DNA of 8,471 bases from JBECKR01 sp040235415 (GTDB lineage Bacteria; Acidobacteriota; Polarisedimenticolia; Polarisedimenticolales; Polarisedimenticolaceae), in assembly GCA_040235415.1 (NCBI GenBank), contig JBECKR010000062.1:1-8471 (forward strand). Direction: 5' to 3'. Each line of letters begins with the position of its first letter. Position 1 is the first letter of the stretch. Positions 6,846 to 8,471 of the stretch are shown here, in pieces. The position numbers and the translations under genes are program-made. The notes under the pieces were generated by a model. It had not been told where the DNA came from. It was given only the letters and a program-made list of their open reading frames with translations, and made no database searches.

Positions 6846-8471
6846 ATGCCGACCGTTCCGCCGGCCCGCGTCCGCAACCTCGGCATCGTGGCCCACATCG
6901 ACGCCGGCAAGACGACCACCACCGAGCGGTTCATCTTCTACGCCGGTCGCAGCCACAAGATCGGCGAGGTCCACGACGGCGAGGCAGTGATGGACTACCG
7001 CGCCGACGAGCGCGAGCGCGGCATCACGATCTCCGATGCGGCGACGACGCTGTTCTGGGCCGACCACGAGCTGAACCTCATCGACACCCCGGGCCACGTC
7101 GACTTCACCGCCGAGGTCGAGCGCGCGCTGCGCGTTCTCGACGGCGCGGTCGTGGTGTTCGACGCGGTCGAGGGGGTCGAGCCGCAGTCGGAAACGGTCT
7201 GGCACCAGGCGGACCGCTACGGCGTGCCGCGGGTCGCGTTCGTCAACAAGATGGACCGCCTGGGCGCGGACTTCGACGCCTCGGTGCGCTCGATGGTCGA
7301 GCGGCTGCGCGCGGTGCCGATCCCGATCCAGTTCCCGGACGGCGCGGGCGACTCGTTCGCGGGGATCGTCGACCTCGTCGAGGAGAGCTACCTGACGTTC
7401 GAGCCGACCTCGCTCGGCAAGGAGGTCGTCCGCGGTCCGATCCCGGACGGGCTGCGCGAGGAGGTCGCCCGCCGTCGCGAAGCGATGGTCGAGGCGCTCG
7501 CCGAGCGCCACGACGCGCTCGCGGAGCCGTTCCTCGAGGGGCGCGCCGTCGCGGCCGATGCGCTCAAGGCCGCGATCCGCGACGTCGCGCTGCGGCGGGC
7601 GGCCGTGCCCGTGCTGTGCGGCGCCGCGCTCCGCAACGTCGGGATCCAGCCGGTCCTGGACGCGGTCGTCGCCTACCTGCCCTCGCCGCTCGACGTCCCC
7701 CCGGTCGAGGGGACCTCTCCCGGCGGCGACGAGGTCCTGCGGCGCAAGCCGTCTCCCAAGGAGCCGTTCTCGGCTCTGGTGTTCAAGGTCTCGGCCGGGA
7801 GCGCCACGGACCTGTTCTTTCTCCGGGCGTACTCCGGACGGCTGGAGTCCGGCGATCGCGTGTTCAACCCCCGGAACGGCAAGAAGGAGCGTGTTCGACG
7901 GATCCTGCGGATGCACGCCGACCGCGGCGAGGCGATCGAGGTCATCGAGCCGGGCGACATCGTGGCGGTCCCGGACCTGAGATTCTCGGCGACCGGGGAC
8001 ACGCTGTGCGCCGAGAGCGCGCCGATCCTGCTCGCCCCGATACGGTTCCCGGAGACGGTCGTCTCGATCGCCGTCGAGCCGAGGCGCAACGCCGACCGCG
8101 ACCGCTTCGCCGAGATCTTGGGGCGGCTGCAGCGCGAGGACCCGACGCTGCGCGTCAAGGTCGACGACGAGACCGGGCAGACGCTGCTCTCGGGGATGGG
8201 GGAGCTGCACCTCGAGGTCGTGCTGCAGCACGTGGCGCGCGATTTCAGCCTCGAGGTGCACTCCGGGAAGCCCCGGGTGTCCTACCGGGAGACGATCGCC
8301 GCCCCCGGCCGCGCCGCCGCGGAGTACAGCCGCAAGATCGGCGACGACAACCTCTGGGCGCGGGTCGAGGTCGCGGTCGAGCCGCTCGCGGACGTCGACG
8401 GGCCGCCGGCGCTCGACGACCGCCTCCCACCGGCGGCGCTCCCGGCAGCGCTCCGTGCCGCGGTCCGCGAC
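6846..8471 (+). CDS. EF-G-family translational GTPase, probably an EF-G2 / ribosome-recycling type (3'-truncated)
   Basis: 542 residues are visible, out of about 670-700 expected; the frame is intact to the window edge. EF-G family GTPases act on the ribosome in translocation, or with RRF in splitting post-termination ribosomes. All G motifs are present: AHIDAGKT (16-23), RGITI with switch I Thr61, DTPGH with catalytic His84, NKMD (134-137), and G5 as CGAA (258-261) where CGSA is usual. A G' insert occupies about 140-250. Domain II begins near 305 (PFSALVFKV), domain III near 404 (VVSIAVEP, GMGELHLEV), and domain IV after SYRETI (479-484). At the start of domain IV, where the translocase has a GGRGQYG-like loop, the sequence reads RKIGDDNLWARVEV. 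That resembles the layout I recall for mitochondrial EF-G2, so a recycling role is inferred. The upstream neighbour is a HEAT protein rather than the rpsL-rpsG of a str operon, which also points to a paralogue. The family call is near certain; the subfamily is moderately supported. Confidence 0.92.
   Translation, partial: MPTVPPARVRNLGIVAHIDAGKTTTTERFIFYAGRSHKIGEVHDGEAVMDYRADERERGITISDAATTLFWADHELNLIDTPGHVDFTAEVERALRVLDGAVVVFDAVEGVEPQSETVWHQADRYGVPRVAFVNKMDRLGADFDASVRSMVERLRAVPIPIQFPDGAGDSFAGIVDLVEESYLTFEPTSLGKEVVRGPIPDGLREEVARRREAMVEALAERHDALAEPFLEGRAVAADALKAAIRDVALRRAAVPVLCGAALRNVGIQPVLDAVVAYLPSPLDVPPVEGTSPGGDEVLRRKPSPKEPFSALVFKVSAGSATDLFFLRAYSGRLESGDRVFNPRNGKKERVRRILRMHADRGEAIEVIEPGDIVAVPDLRFSATGDTLCAESAPILLAPIRFPETVVSIAVEPRRNADRDRFAEILGRLQREDPTLRVKVDDETGQTLLSGMGELHLEVVLQHVARDFSLEVHSGKPRVSYRETIAAPGRAAAEYSRKIGDDNLWARVEVAVEPLADVDGPPALDDRLPPAALPAALRAAVRD

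Noticed and set aside
6807..8261. 484-codon reverse-strand open frame opposite the EF-G gene.
   Set aside because: The + strand encodes an unmistakable EF-G with all G motifs; the antisense frame is a codon-bias artefact.

Overview
The window is GC-rich (about 70% by eye) and densely coded. It holds four protein genes, all on the + strand, and the outer two run off the window edges. The best guess for the source is a Gram-negative bacterium of the Acidobacteriota or a nearby lineage. The reasons are a large Oar-like TonB-dependent receptor with an N-terminal carboxypeptidase-regulatory-like domain, a type heavily expanded in that phylum, together with high GC and an EF-G paralogue of the kind found outside the standard str operon. 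This placement is inference; there is no rRNA or other phylogenetic marker here.

Left half (1-5068), cell envelope: a 5'-truncated gene for a cysteine-containing, probably secreted protein with a fibronectin type III domain (3-2075). It overlaps by 4 nt (GTGA) a 998-residue Oar-like outer-membrane TonB-dependent receptor (2072-5068). The overlap implies co-transcription and translational coupling, so the two products may work together at the cell surface. The substrate is unknown.

Right half (5069-8471), cytoplasm: a 44-nt gap carries a good extended -10 promoter and a Shine-Dalgarno site. It is followed by a 568-residue HEAT-repeat-like helical protein with an acidic tail (5113-6819). After 26 nt comes an EF-G-family translational GTPase (6846 to beyond the right edge). 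That GTPase has an intact GTP-binding core, but the start of domain IV lacks the usual Gly-rich GRGQYG-type loop. It therefore resembles the ribosome-recycling EF-G2 (mtEFG2/spdEFG2-like) branch more than the main translocase. The HEAT protein and the EF-G paralogue look like one transcription unit.

No RNA genes, mobile elements, CRISPR arrays, substantial repeats or clear intrinsic terminators were seen, and no gene-free stretch exceeds 44 nt. Long reverse-strand open frames are present but look like GC-rich shadows. The window is mostly ordinary. The points worth a second look are the HEAT/EF-G2 pairing, the recycling-type EF-G, and a cysteine-plus-calcium-loop insert in the receptor.
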